A DNA stretch of 64,000 nucleotides from Bacteroidota bacterium (GTDB lineage Bacteria > Bacteroidota > Bacteroidia > Chitinophagales > Chitinophagaceae), in NCBI GenBank assembly GCA_018267515.1, contig JAFDYJ010000016.1:1-64000 (forward strand), written 5' to 3'. Positions 33,395-41,537 of the stretch are shown here, one piece after another. Each line of letters starts with the position of its first letter. Position 1 is the stretch's first letter. Below the pieces are notes generated by a model. It was given only the letters and a program-made list of their open reading frames with translations, searched no databases and was not told the DNA's origin. Made by a program: the position numbers and the translations under genes.

Positions 33395-35980
33395 ATGTCT
33401 CAGCCATTGAAAAATACAATTGGTTATCAAATCGTTTACAACTGGCTCACATCGCAACAGCGAAAACCCTTTTTATTTCAACAAGAAACATGGCAGCATA
33501 TCATCAATGGAAAAAGCGGCCTGGTAAATGCACCAACCGGCTGCGGCAAAACCTATTCTGTTTTTCTCGGAGCCCTCATTCAATTCATCAATGAACATTC
33601 AAAAAATTATAAGGATAAAAAGAATTCGGGACTCCAACTTTTATGGATCACACCGCTGAGAGCTTTGGCAAAAGATATTGCCAGGGCAATGGAAGAAGTT
33701 ATCGCTGGTTTAGAAATGAAATGGAAAATCGGGATCCGAAACGGAGATACCAATACAGCTGAAAGAGCAAGACAAAAAAAACAAATGCCCGAAGTATTGA
33801 TCATCACTCCTGAAAGTTTGCATCTCCTACTGGCGCAAAAAGGTTACAAAGAATTTTTTTCCTCTCTCAAGATAATTGCGGTAGATGAATGGCATGAACT
33901 GTTGGGAAGTAAACGTGGCGTTCAGGTAGAATTAGCAATAAGCAGGATTGTCGGAAGCAGAAAGCAGGATATTGCAAATACATCTGATTCTTCAAACTCA
34001 AAACTCCTGACTCCTGACTCCAGGCTCTCGACTCCCGACTCCCAACTCAGCATCTGGGGAATTTCTGCGACGATTGGAAATATCGAAGAAGCAAAAAATA
34101 TTTTAATAAGTCCTTTGGAAAAAGAAGGAGTGACCATAAAAGCTGAAATGGAAAAAACTGTGGAAGTAGAATCCATTTTTCCAGATGAAATAGAGAAATA
34201 TCCCTGGTCGGGTCATTTGGGAATTAAACTTATAAGCAAAGTCATTCCGATAGTTCTTGAAAGTAAAACCACACTTATATTTATCAATACAAGAGGTATG
34301 AGTGAGACCTGGTATCAGAAAATCCTCGATGCCTGTCCTGAATTAGCCGGTGTCATTGCATTGCATCATGGCTCGGTGGATATGGAACTGCGTACCTGGA
34401 TAGAAGAAAACTTACATAGCGGAAAATTAAAAGCAGTAGTCTGTACCGCTTCGCTTGATCTCGGTGTGGATTTTCGTCCGGTGGAAACAGTGATACAGGT
34501 TGGTTCGCCAAAAGGAGTTGCCCGGTTTTTACAAAGAGCCGGGCGAAGCGGACATAGCTTCGATGCTGCCAGTAAAATTTATTTTTTACCAACTCATTCA
34601 TTGGAATTGATGGAAGCTGCTGCATTGAAAAATGCTATAGCAGAAAAACTGATTGAAAGCCGTGAGCCGATGATCTTATGTTATGATGTTCTGGTTCAAT
34701 ATTTAAGTACGCTGGCGGTCTCTGATGGCTTTGACCCCGAATGCATTTTTAAAGAAATCATCACAACAAATTGTTACAAGGAAATGACTGAAGAGGAATG
34801 GAACCGGATTTTAAATTTTATCAGCAGTGGCGGTAATGCCCTGCAACAATATGATGATTACAAAAAAATGGAATGGGAAGATGGTTTGTTTAAAATCAAA
34901 AATCGTCGCATCGCCATGCGTCATCGCATGAATATAGGCACCATCGTCAGTGAGTCTATGCTGAAAGTAAAATTTATCAGCGGCGGTTATGTAGGAGTAA
35001 TTGAAGAATATTTTATTTCAAGATTACAACCCGGTGATGTATTTACGTTGGCAGGAAGAAACCTGGAATTTGTTGCCATCAAAGACATGACAGCGTTGGT
35101 AAAAAAATCTTCATCCAAAAAATCAAAAGTGCCGAGCTGGCAGGGTGGAAGAATGCCATTGAGTGCCAATCTTGGATTTATGCTGAGAAAAACGCTGGAC
35201 AAAATCAAAATTCAAAATCCGATAGCAATCGGATCAAAATCGGGAGAAGCTGTTCCTGATATTTATAAATTTTTACCAGCAGAGCTTGTCAAACTGAAAC
35301 CATTATTTGAATTGCAGGAGGAATTATCATATTTGCCTGGAGAAAATGAATTGCTGATTGAACAAATTGAAACCGAAGATGGGTTTCATCTCTTTGTATA
35401 TCCTTTTGAAGGAAGACTGGTGCATGAAGCAATGGCGGCAATCTTGGCGTATCGTATCAGCCGTATTACTCCTATCACATTTTCTTTTGCCATGAACGAT
35501 TACGGATTTGAATTATTAAGTGATCAGCCAATACCCATAGATGATTCGAATGTATATGAATTATTCTCACCTGAAAATTTATTGGAAGATATACAACGAA
35601 GTATCAACAGCACCGAAATGGCGAAAAGAAAATTCCGGGATATAGCCGTCATTGGGGGTTTGATTTTTCAGGGTTATCCCGGCGAACAAAAGAAAGCGAG
35701 GCATTTGCAAAACAGCGCTTCTTTATTATTTAATGTGCTCAGCGAATATGAGCCCGATAATTTACTCTTGCGTCAATCTTATACTGAAGTAATGGAGCAA
35801 CAAATGGAAGAAGCCCGGTTAAGGGACATGCTGAAACGAATTCAGGATTCAAAAATAGTGCTTACTTTTCCGAAGCAACTGACTCCTTTTTGTTTTCCGG
35901 TAAAAGTGGATAGCCTGAGAGAAGAACTATCATCAGAAAAGTTAGAAGACCGGATCAGGAAAATGATTCCACAATCCTGA
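33395..35980 (+). CDS. Ligase-associated DNA-damage-response helicase (Lhr-like DEXH)
   Basis: 861 residues, SF2 helicase. Walker A is NAPTGCGKTYS (Lys52), motif II VDEWHELLGSKRG, motif III WGISATIGN. The C-terminal RecA domain has LIFINTRGMSETWY, ALHHGSVD, AVVCTASLDLGVDF and FLQRAGRSGH. The rest is the Lhr-core winged-helix region (about 500-861). In bacteria this helicase class lies with a beta-lactamase-fold exonuclease, an ATP-dependent ligase and PdeM; here pdeM is the next gene and the other two are not in the window. A 7-bp tandem repeat inserts about 25 residues before motif III (see 33997). The -7-like box TAAGTTTG (33383-33390) ends 4 bp before the ATG. Confidence 0.93.
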   Translation: MSQPLKNTIGYQIVYNWLTSQQRKPFLFQQETWQHIINGKSGLVNAPTGCGKTYSVFLGALIQFINEHSKNYKDKKNSGLQLLWITPLRALAKDIARAMEEVIAGLEMKWKIGIRNGDTNTAERARQKKQMPEVLIITPESLHLLLAQKGYKEFFSSLKIIAVDEWHELLGSKRGVQVELAISRIVGSRKQDIANTSDSSNSKLLTPDSRLSTPDSQLSIWGISATIGNIEEAKNILISPLEKEGVTIKAEMEKTVEVESIFPDEIEKYPWSGHLGIKLISKVIPIVLESKTTLIFINTRGMSETWYQKILDACPELAGVIALHHGSVDMELRTWIEENLHSGKLKAVVCTASLDLGVDFRPVETVIQVGSPKGVARFLQRAGRSGHSFDAASKIYFLPTHSLELMEAAALKNAIAEKLIESREPMILCYDVLVQYLSTLAVSDGFDPECIFKEIITTNCYKEMTEEEWNRILNFISSGGNALQQYDDYKKMEWEDGLFKIKNRRIAMRHRMNIGTIVSESMLKVKFISGGYVGVIEEYFISRLQPGDVFTLAGRNLEFVAIKDMTALVKKSSSKKSKVPSWQGGRMPLSANLGFMLRKTLDKIKIQNPIAIGSKSGEAVPDIYKFLPAELVKLKPLFELQEELSYLPGENELLIEQIETEDGFHLFVYPFEGRLVHEAMAAILAYRISRITPITFSFAMNDYGFELLSDQPIPIDDSNVYELFSPENLLEDIQRSINSTEMAKRKFRDIAVIGGLIFQGYPGEQKKARHLQNSASLLFNVLSEYEPDNLLLRQSYTEVMEQQMEEARLRDMLKRIQDSKIVLTFPKQLTPFCFPVKVDSLREELSSEKLEDRIRKMIPQS
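33997..34052 (+). repeat. Eight 7-bp tandem units inside the helicase gene
   Basis: Units CTCAAAA, CTCCTGA, CTCCTGA, CTCCAGG, CTCTCGA, CTCCCGA, CTCCCAA, CTCAGCA. Three units make seven codons, giving the repeated LTPDSRL / STPDSQL. They sit in the surface loop before motif III, where homologues usually have only a few residues. Confidence 0.75.
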
Positions 35981-36017
35981 TTTTATATAATATCTTAATT
36001 TCAACAATTAGAAAATA

Positions 36018-36094
36018 AACCACCAAGACTCCAAGTCACTAAGTAAACACTAAGAATGCTTTGTGCCTCTTAGTGTCTTACTGCCTTAATGGTT
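36018..36094. repeat. Inverted CACTAAG-rich repeat between helicase and pdeM
   Basis: Arms 36018-36043 and 36069-36094 match at 19 of 26 positions when one is reversed. Each is built from AAG-ended 7- to 8-mers (ACCAAG, CCAAGTCACTAAG), with one more CACTAAG in the loop. Similar cassettes are frequent between genes in Bacteroidota. May form a stable hairpin. Confidence 0.6.
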
Positions 36095-36171
36095 TCATTT
36101 AAGCTTAGTCCCTGCTTTTTCAAATTTTCATCTCCTTCCATTCAGCTTTCCAATAAATTTGCCATTCTGTT

Positions 36172-36837
36172 ATGCAACAACCCCTGAAACATATCATCCA
36201 CAAAAATACTTTCTGGCTTTCTGCTGATCGCTGTATGTATTGGGAAGAAGAAAAGACATTGATTCTTGCTGATCTTCATTTTGGTAAAACCGGTCATTTC
36301 AGGAAATCAGGAATTGCCATACCACAAGCAGTTTACAAAGAAGATTTGCAACGCCTGGTAAATCTAATTCAGCATTTTCAACCAAAGGAATTAATTGTGG
36401 TGGGAGATTTATTTCATAGTAAAGCCAATAAAGAACTTGAGTTATTTCAAAAATGGAGAAATGACCTGGCTTCCATAAAACTCCAGCTTGTCAAAGGCAA
36501 TCATGATATATTAGATGAAGTATGGTATCAACGGGCCGGAATAGAAGTTTATCAACAGGAATTGTTCATTAAAGATTTTAGTTTTGTTCACGACATCAAG
36601 GGCTCCGGAATTCCGAGTTCCCATTCTAAACTCTATACCTTTTCCGGACATATTCATCCTGCTATCCAACTCATCGGGCCCGGGAAGCAATCCTTTCGCT
36701 TCCCTTGTTTTTATTTTACAAGAAAATTTGCAGTTCTACCTGCTTTCAGCCGTTTTACGGGAACTCATTTGATTGATCCGAAAAAAGGGGAAAAAGTGTA
36801 TGCCATTGCTGATGGAAAATTGATTCCGGTCTCTTGA
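36172..36837 (+). CDS. pdeM: Ligase-associated DNA-damage-response endonuclease
   Basis: 221 residues, calcineurin-like metallophosphoesterase. Metal-ligand motifs in order: ADLHFGK (about 37-43), VGDLFHS, KGNHD, VHD, and SGHIHP. This is the PdeM class found next to Lhr-like helicases and thought to cut DNA or RNA during repair. The start ATG at 36172 follows a T-rich leader; 191 bp separate it from the helicase, including the inverted repeat, so they may not share a transcript. Confidence 0.9.
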   Translation: MQQPLKHIIHKNTFWLSADRCMYWEEEKTLILADLHFGKTGHFRKSGIAIPQAVYKEDLQRLVNLIQHFQPKELIVVGDLFHSKANKELELFQKWRNDLASIKLQLVKGNHDILDEVWYQRAGIEVYQQELFIKDFSFVHDIKGSGIPSSHSKLYTFSGHIHPAIQLIGPGKQSFRFPCFYFTRKFAVLPAFSRFTGTHLIDPKKGEKVYAIADGKLIPVS

Positions 36838-36875
36838 TGTAATTTCCAAAAAACAGAATCTCAGAAATCATATAT

Positions 36876-36917
36876 CATACTTCAAACTTTATACCTCCTA
36901 CTTCTTACTTCTAAGCT
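36876..36917. repeat. Six 7-bp tandem units over a stop codon
   Basis: + strand units CATACTT, CAAACTT, TATACCT, CCTACTT, CTTACTT, CTAAGCT. The stop codon of the DUF5916 gene (- strand, 36898-36900) lies inside the fourth unit and the units encode its last residues (RSKK). Confidence 0.65.
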
Positions 36918-39366
36918 GATTATAATCCAGGAAATAAATAAACCGAATACTGAATTCATTTCCATGGCGGAGCTGAAATTGTTGTGCCAGGTTGCGCAGG
37001 TAAGTTTTATTTTCACCAGGAGCCAGGCTCATCATATCATTTTCACCTAACCAGTTTTTATATCCCAGTATCAAGCGGCTTCCCAGGCGGAAATCCCAGG
37101 TAAAGAATACATCCGTATTAAATATATTGATATTCTGATCCGGGCGGTTTATAACGGGTAAGGGGGGGCGGTTAACTAATTTGCCATCATCATTGACATC
37201 AAATAACTTTTTATAATTAACCCGATTCCAATAATGCCGGGCTCTTAGTGTCAGGTTCATCCGGGGTGTAAAATTATATTCACCGGTAAGTACAGGGCTA
37301 AAAGTCCGGTTATTTCTGAAAGCGGCAATTGGGTCGCCATTACTTTCTCTTCTGAATGAATAACCCAGTTGATTTACTTCATTGCCGGAATTAGCTTCAA
37401 GACTGAGATTAAATTTATTGCTGAACCGGTACCGGAGTCCCAGGTCCATTCCAATATAAGTATTATCATAATTAGGAGCAATACCATAATATAACCCATA
37501 ATTAAAATAAAGTCTTTTACGGCTATCAGAACTGCCGTTCAATATCACCTGGTAATTTTGAGGATAGGCCAGGAATTTCCCGGGTGTCCTTAATTCAAAA
37601 TAATCATGATTCCATTTCGGATCTACAGTAACATTTAAAGACACATCCCATGAATTAAGAAATATCCACATTGCCGAACCCTGAAGATAAAAGCGGTTAT
37701 AGGCATAGGGTTGATACATGTAATTTAATGTGCTTTGAAAAGAATAAAAGTAAGTGAGAAAATTTTTTGTAGGTGTATTCTGATGATAACTTACATTCCC
37801 GCTGTAATAAACACTGTTAGGCGCCATTAGAATACCCATATCATTGGGATCATACTGATCAGAAATTATATATTGCTGAATATTATATTGCCATTTCCCA
37901 CTCACCTTCCCATACTCCAGGGAGGTATTAAACCCATCATAAGGATCCGTTTCCCAGATTTTACTGTACCGGGCTTTGGCGCTGAAGCGATGAATATTCT
38001 TTTTGTCATACAAAGAAATATCCAAGGCAGAAACATTGGCATCCCGGCCACTGCCATTTCTCAAAACATTAGTATTGGTAAATGTAATATAGGATCTCCC
38101 TTTCAATGCCTGGTCAAATACCAGGATATTATAATTAGCCAGCGGCTCTGTTTCTATTGATGAATCTTTATCGGTCCAGGTATTTCTTACAATGGCATGC
38201 ATGGGTGCGGTGACTGCATTAAAAAATCCAATACCCAGTTTTTTTTCTGTTCGCCCTGATAATTTAATGGCATTGTAAAGCTGTGTTGTCGCCGGATTTT
38301 TTATCAATTCGAGGTTGGGCTGGCTTTCTGCATAAGATTGTGCTTCATAATAACGAGAGGGTGTAGAACCCACCCTGCGGGAATAAAATAATCCGGCTTT
38401 ATTAAAAAGCTCAGTTCCTTCGGTAAAGAAAGGCCTGTTTTCCTGAAACTTTACCTCATAGGGTGTAAGATTATTCACTTCATTATCAGAAACAACTTGT
38501 CCAAAATCAGGGATCAGTGTGGCATCCAGTGTAAAACTTTCATTTATTCCATATTTAACATCCATTCCTCCATTATACATCCATTCATTGATATAGCCGT
38601 CTTCTTCGGGTGTACTTCTATGTCCTGCGGACAAATAAGGTGAAAAACTCAAACGTAATGGAGGTTTGATATTCTTTAATCCTTCTAACTTACCAAATTG
38701 GTTTACAAATCCATTAATATTCGGATCCAGGGGACTCCATGTTGAAGTTTCATTAAGACGACGTATTGATCTCATGAATTGGATCCCCCAATTCTGAACA
38801 TCTTTTTTGGAAAAACGTAAAGAGAGATATGGTATTTTCATTTCAACCACCCATCCATCCGGTTTAATGCTCACTTTACTTTCCCAAACAGCATTCCAGG
38901 TTTTATCTCCATAACTTCCAAAACCCATAGAGAGATTGGGACCCAGTTTTGCATCACTTTGAACATTGGCAGAAGTTACCAGGAATTGAAAACCGTTTTG
39001 ATGATCATCATAAGTATCCAGGAATACAGAAAAATAATCAGCATCCTTTTGTTGTTCTTCATCCCTTGCTGTAATCTGTTTACGTATTAGTTTAGGGTCA
39101 TCATATAAATAAGCGCCAACATAAATAGCGTTATTATCGTACATGATCTTCGCTACTGTTTTTTGTGCAGGCTTATTTCCGAAAGTCGGATAATTTTCAA
39201 TAAAATCAGTTGCCTCAGCAACACTATTCCAGGCACTATCATCCAGATTGCCATCAATCTTCGGTGCCTGGGTAATTTTTACAGCCTGCAAAGTTCTTAC
39301 CTGGGAAAATATAGGTTTATATACAAGAAGCAGCAGGAATAAGGAAACAGGTTTTATAAAATTCAT
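36898..39366 (-). CDS. DUF5916 outer-membrane protein with CBM9-like N-terminus
   Basis: 822 residues from ATG 39366, which gives the signal peptide MNFIKPVSLFLLLLVYKPIFSQ; the ATG at 39426 adds 20 residues with no such logic. Residues 28-225 form a CBM9-like carbohydrate-binding domain (KIDGNLDDSAW, YVGAYLYDDPK, NGFQFLVTSANVQSDA, WVVEMKIPYLSLRF). The rest (about 230-822) is the DUF5916 part: FTEGTELFNKAGLFYSRRVG and aromatic strands to a barrel-like end. Role unknown; often next to peptidases and transporters in Bacteroidota. The end of the gene runs into a 7-bp repeat. Confidence 0.9.
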   Translation of the reverse strand: MNFIKPVSLFLLLLVYKPIFSQVRTLQAVKITQAPKIDGNLDDSAWNSVAEATDFIENYPTFGNKPAQKTVAKIMYDNNAIYVGAYLYDDPKLIRKQITARDEEQQKDADYFSVFLDTYDDHQNGFQFLVTSANVQSDAKLGPNLSMGFGSYGDKTWNAVWESKVSIKPDGWVVEMKIPYLSLRFSKKDVQNWGIQFMRSIRRLNETSTWSPLDPNINGFVNQFGKLEGLKNIKPPLRLSFSPYLSAGHRSTPEEDGYINEWMYNGGMDVKYGINESFTLDATLIPDFGQVVSDNEVNNLTPYEVKFQENRPFFTEGTELFNKAGLFYSRRVGSTPSRYYEAQSYAESQPNLELIKNPATTQLYNAIKLSGRTEKKLGIGFFNAVTAPMHAIVRNTWTDKDSSIETEPLANYNILVFDQALKGRSYITFTNTNVLRNGSGRDANVSALDISLYDKKNIHRFSAKARYSKIWETDPYDGFNTSLEYGKVSGKWQYNIQQYIISDQYDPNDMGILMAPNSVYYSGNVSYHQNTPTKNFLTYFYSFQSTLNYMYQPYAYNRFYLQGSAMWIFLNSWDVSLNVTVDPKWNHDYFELRTPGKFLAYPQNYQVILNGSSDSRKRLYFNYGLYYGIAPNYDNTYIGMDLGLRYRFSNKFNLSLEANSGNEVNQLGYSFRRESNGDPIAAFRNNRTFSPVLTGEYNFTPRMNLTLRARHYWNRVNYKKLFDVNDDGKLVNRPPLPVINRPDQNINIFNTDVFFTWDFRLGSRLILGYKNWLGENDMMSLAPGENKTYLRNLAQQFQLRHGNEFSIRFIYFLDYNQLRSKK

Positions 39367-39466
39367 GCAGTTAAATCTAGGTTGCGCAAAGATAATAGAG
39401 TACGGGAAGGAAACGAAAGGCTGCATCTTTCAATAACATTTAGACTAAAATCCGTAAAAATACGGT

Positions 39467-40216
39467 CTAGTTAACCTTTTTTTTCAGTGAATTTACCTGT
39501 TGTTGTAATTCGGTGACAATATTGGACAGTTGTTGCATATCCCAACGATCCTGAGACTTCACTTTAGAAATAATCATTTGTGCCTGCCACATTTCCAAAA
39601 CGTCTTCCGCATTCATTGTGTAGGGATGAAACGCTGGATTATCGCTCATCATAGTCAGTTTGTTTTTAACCCGGTTATTTTTGACTATTCTTTTATAAAC
39701 AATTCCTTCATTTTTTGATACAACAATATATGGAGCACTGTTTTTTACATCATCAATTTTCTCAATTTTTTCGCCAACAATAATGGAGCCACTGGGAGTA
39801 GGCAACATAGAATCTCCAATGATTTCAAAAGCCCTGTAATCTCCGCCGGAAAGCATAGGCAAAGTGAATGTATTCAATTCATCTATAAAATCCTGGTCGG
39901 CATAGCCGGCTAAATAACCCGCCGCTGCTTTTACCGGCACAAAAGTAATTTCTGCAGGACCTGATGACATTTTCATAGCCCTGCGCTTAGCCAGGTAGCC
40001 GCCTTTGCTATCACTCAGATCTTTTCTCAGAATATCATCCAAAGTGAGTTTAAAAATATCACATACAATTTCCAGAACATCTATTCGGGGATCAGCTCTT
40101 TCTTCTTCATAAGCACCAACCAGGGAACGTTTGATATGAAGCCTCTGTGCAAACTCTTCCTGGGTCCAACCCCGCTGCTTACGCAGGTATTTTAAATTCT
40201 TATTTGCAATTGACAT
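39467..40216 (-). CDS. XRE-S24 repressor (CI/LexA-like)
   Basis: 249 residues. N-terminal HTH_3 domain (about 6-60: LRKQRGWTQEEFAQRLHIKRSLVGAYEEERADPR). C-terminal S24 peptidase-like domain with Ser136 in EIIGDSMLPT and Lys175 in GIVYKRIVKN, and a possible self-cleavage site Ala99-Gly100 in KAAAGYLAG. A leucine-rich coiled coil ends it (about 225-249). Such proteins control the SOS response or phage-like genes, cleaving themselves when stimulated. No prophage is near, so a host stress role is more likely. A promoter on its strand (40237-40266) fits TTTG-N19-TATTTTG. Divergent from surE with 174 bp between, in which three ACAAAAAAC copies occur. Confidence 0.9.
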   Translation of the reverse strand: MSIANKNLKYLRKQRGWTQEEFAQRLHIKRSLVGAYEEERADPRIDVLEIVCDIFKLTLDDILRKDLSDSKGGYLAKRRAMKMSSGPAEITFVPVKAAAGYLAGYADQDFIDELNTFTLPMLSGGDYRAFEIIGDSMLPTPSGSIIVGEKIEKIDDVKNSAPYIVVSKNEGIVYKRIVKNNRVKNKLTMMSDNPAFHPYTMNAEDVLEMWQAQMIISKVKSQDRWDMQQLSNIVTELQQQVNSLKKKVN

Positions 40217-40236
40217 AAACCCAATTTAGTTAGCTG

Positions 40237-40266
40237 CAAAATACTAATAATTTTAGATTCAACAAA
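40237..40266 (-). promoter_or_regulatory. Promoter of the XRE-S24 repressor
   Basis: Read on the - strand: TTTG (40266-40263), 19 bp, TATTTTG (40243-40237), close to the Bacteroidota consensus. The leader to the ATG is about 20 bp. Confidence 0.5.
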
Positions 40267-40306
40267 TATTTCATCAAAGAAAAAGGAGTAAGCACAATTT
40301 TATAGT

Positions 40307-40361
40307 ACAAAAAACTGTTATACAAAAAACGAATTGAATCCCCTTTGACTGCACAAAAAAC
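40307..40361 (+). promoter_or_regulatory. Three direct ACAAAAAAC repeats in the repressor-surE gap
   Basis: Exact copies at 40307-40315, 40322-40330 and 40353-40361 (starts 15 and 31 bp apart). The last sits between the -33 and -7 boxes of surE. Could be an operator or A-tract bending; no inverted symmetry as usual for XRE repressors. Confidence 0.35.
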
Positions 40362-40379
40362 TGAAACATCCTACATTTG
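40344..40379 (+). promoter_or_regulatory. Promoter of surE
   Basis: TTTG (40344-40347), 24 bp, TACATTTG (40372-40379), the latter a perfect TANNTTTG. The spacer is longer than the usual 19-21. The -7 box ends 11 bp before the ATG, so the message would be almost leaderless. Confidence 0.5.
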
Positions 40380-40390
40380 CCGAGAAATCT

Positions 40391-41200
40391 ATGACTAAAA
40401 AGAAAACCGCACCTGCTTTTGCAAAGCGAAAGGTAAAACCAAAACCTGTCATCCTGATAACAAACGACGACGGAGTTACTGCACCGGGCATTAAAAACCT
40501 GGTGGAAGCCGTGAAAGATCTGGGTAAAATTGTAGTAGTAGCCCCGGACAAACCACAATCCGGTATGGGACATGCTATCACTATCGGACAGCCATTACGC
40601 CTTCATAAAATTCCGACTGAAGATTCTGTTGATATATGGTCCTGCACCGGCACCCCGGTGGATTGTGTAAAATTAGCAGTTGATAAAATATTACATCGCA
40701 AACCTGATCTTTGTCTCAGTGGGATTAATCACGGCGCTAATCATAGTATCAACGTGATTTACTCCGGCACTATGTCTGCCGCTGTGGAAGCTGCTATTGA
40801 AAGTATTCCTTCTGTAGGGTTTTCATTACTCGATTATAGTATTGAAGCCGATTTTTCCGGAGCCAAAAAATATGCAAGGATTATTGTAGAACATTTGCTG
40901 AAACAAAAGCCTGACAAGCATATGGTACTGAATGTAAATATTCCGGCGGTACCCGCAAAGCAGATTCACGGTATCAAAGTCTGTCGCCAGGCATATGCGA
41001 AGTATGTAGAAGATTTCATTGAACGAAATGACCCGCATGGACATCGCTACTATTGGCTTACCGGAGAATTTGTGAACTTTGATAAAGGAAAAGATACAGA
41101 TGTATGGGCGTTAGCACACGATTATGTCAGTGTTGTGCCGGTTCAGTTTGATTTAACCAATTATGCTTTGAAAACAAAATTTGAAAAAGTCTGGAAATGA
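40391..41200 (+). CDS. surE: 5'-nucleotidase / exopolyphosphatase SurE
   Basis: 269 residues. SurE removes 5'-phosphates from nucleotides in survival physiology. ILITNDDGVTAPG at 20-32 with the Asp-Asp metal site, VVVAPDKPQSGMGHAIT, SCTGTPVDCVKLA, LCLSGINHGANHSINVIYSGTMSAA, and the C-terminal dimer arm DTDVWALAHDYVSVVPVQFDLT. A basic 18-residue N-terminal extension (MTKKKTAPAFAKRKVKPK) precedes the conserved core, with no later ATG before it. The stop overlaps the start of the next gene (ATGA). Confidence 0.96.
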   Translation: MTKKKTAPAFAKRKVKPKPVILITNDDGVTAPGIKNLVEAVKDLGKIVVVAPDKPQSGMGHAITIGQPLRLHKIPTEDSVDIWSCTGTPVDCVKLAVDKILHRKPDLCLSGINHGANHSINVIYSGTMSAAVEAAIESIPSVGFSLLDYSIEADFSGAKKYARIIVEHLLKQKPDKHMVLNVNIPAVPAKQIHGIKVCRQAYAKYVEDFIERNDPHGHRYYWLTGEFVNFDKGKDTDVWALAHDYVSVVPVQFDLTNYALKTKFEKVWK

Positions 41201-41493
41201 TTTTCAAAAAAGACAACCTGAAGCTTGGCCTTGTTCTGGGACTGATGGGACCCATTGTAGGATTAGTCGTTATTTATTTTATTAAATTTCCCGGTATTTC
41301 ATTCAGTGATTTTTTTGAAACGTTCATCAAAACAAACCGCCTTATCACTTCTATCGGCTCTCTTTCGCTTTTAGCCAATGTATTATTATTTACCATCTAC
41401 ATCAACACTCACCGCGACAATACAGCAAAAGGAATTTTCCTGATTACCCTGATTTATGGAATAGGGATCCTCCTGCTTAAGATATTGAATTAA
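41197..41493 (+). CDS. Small three-TM membrane protein overlapping surE
   Basis: 98 residues, ATGA overlap with surE, so translationally coupled. Three hydrophobic segments: about 11-31 (LGLVLGLMGPIVGLVVIYFIK), 49-70 (ITSIGSLSLLANVLLFTIYI) and 80-97 (IFLITLIYGIGILLLKIL). No known motif. I believe a protein of this kind often sits between surE and lpxB in Bacteroidota, but I cannot name a family. Function unknown. Confidence 0.75.
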   Translation: MIFKKDNLKLGLVLGLMGPIVGLVVIYFIKFPGISFSDFFETFIKTNRLITSIGSLSLLANVLLFTIYINTHRDNTAKGIFLITLIYGIGILLLKILN

Positions 41494-41537
41494 TAGTTCA
41501 GCAGGCTTTACTAACTTTAAGATCTAATAAGGTTATT

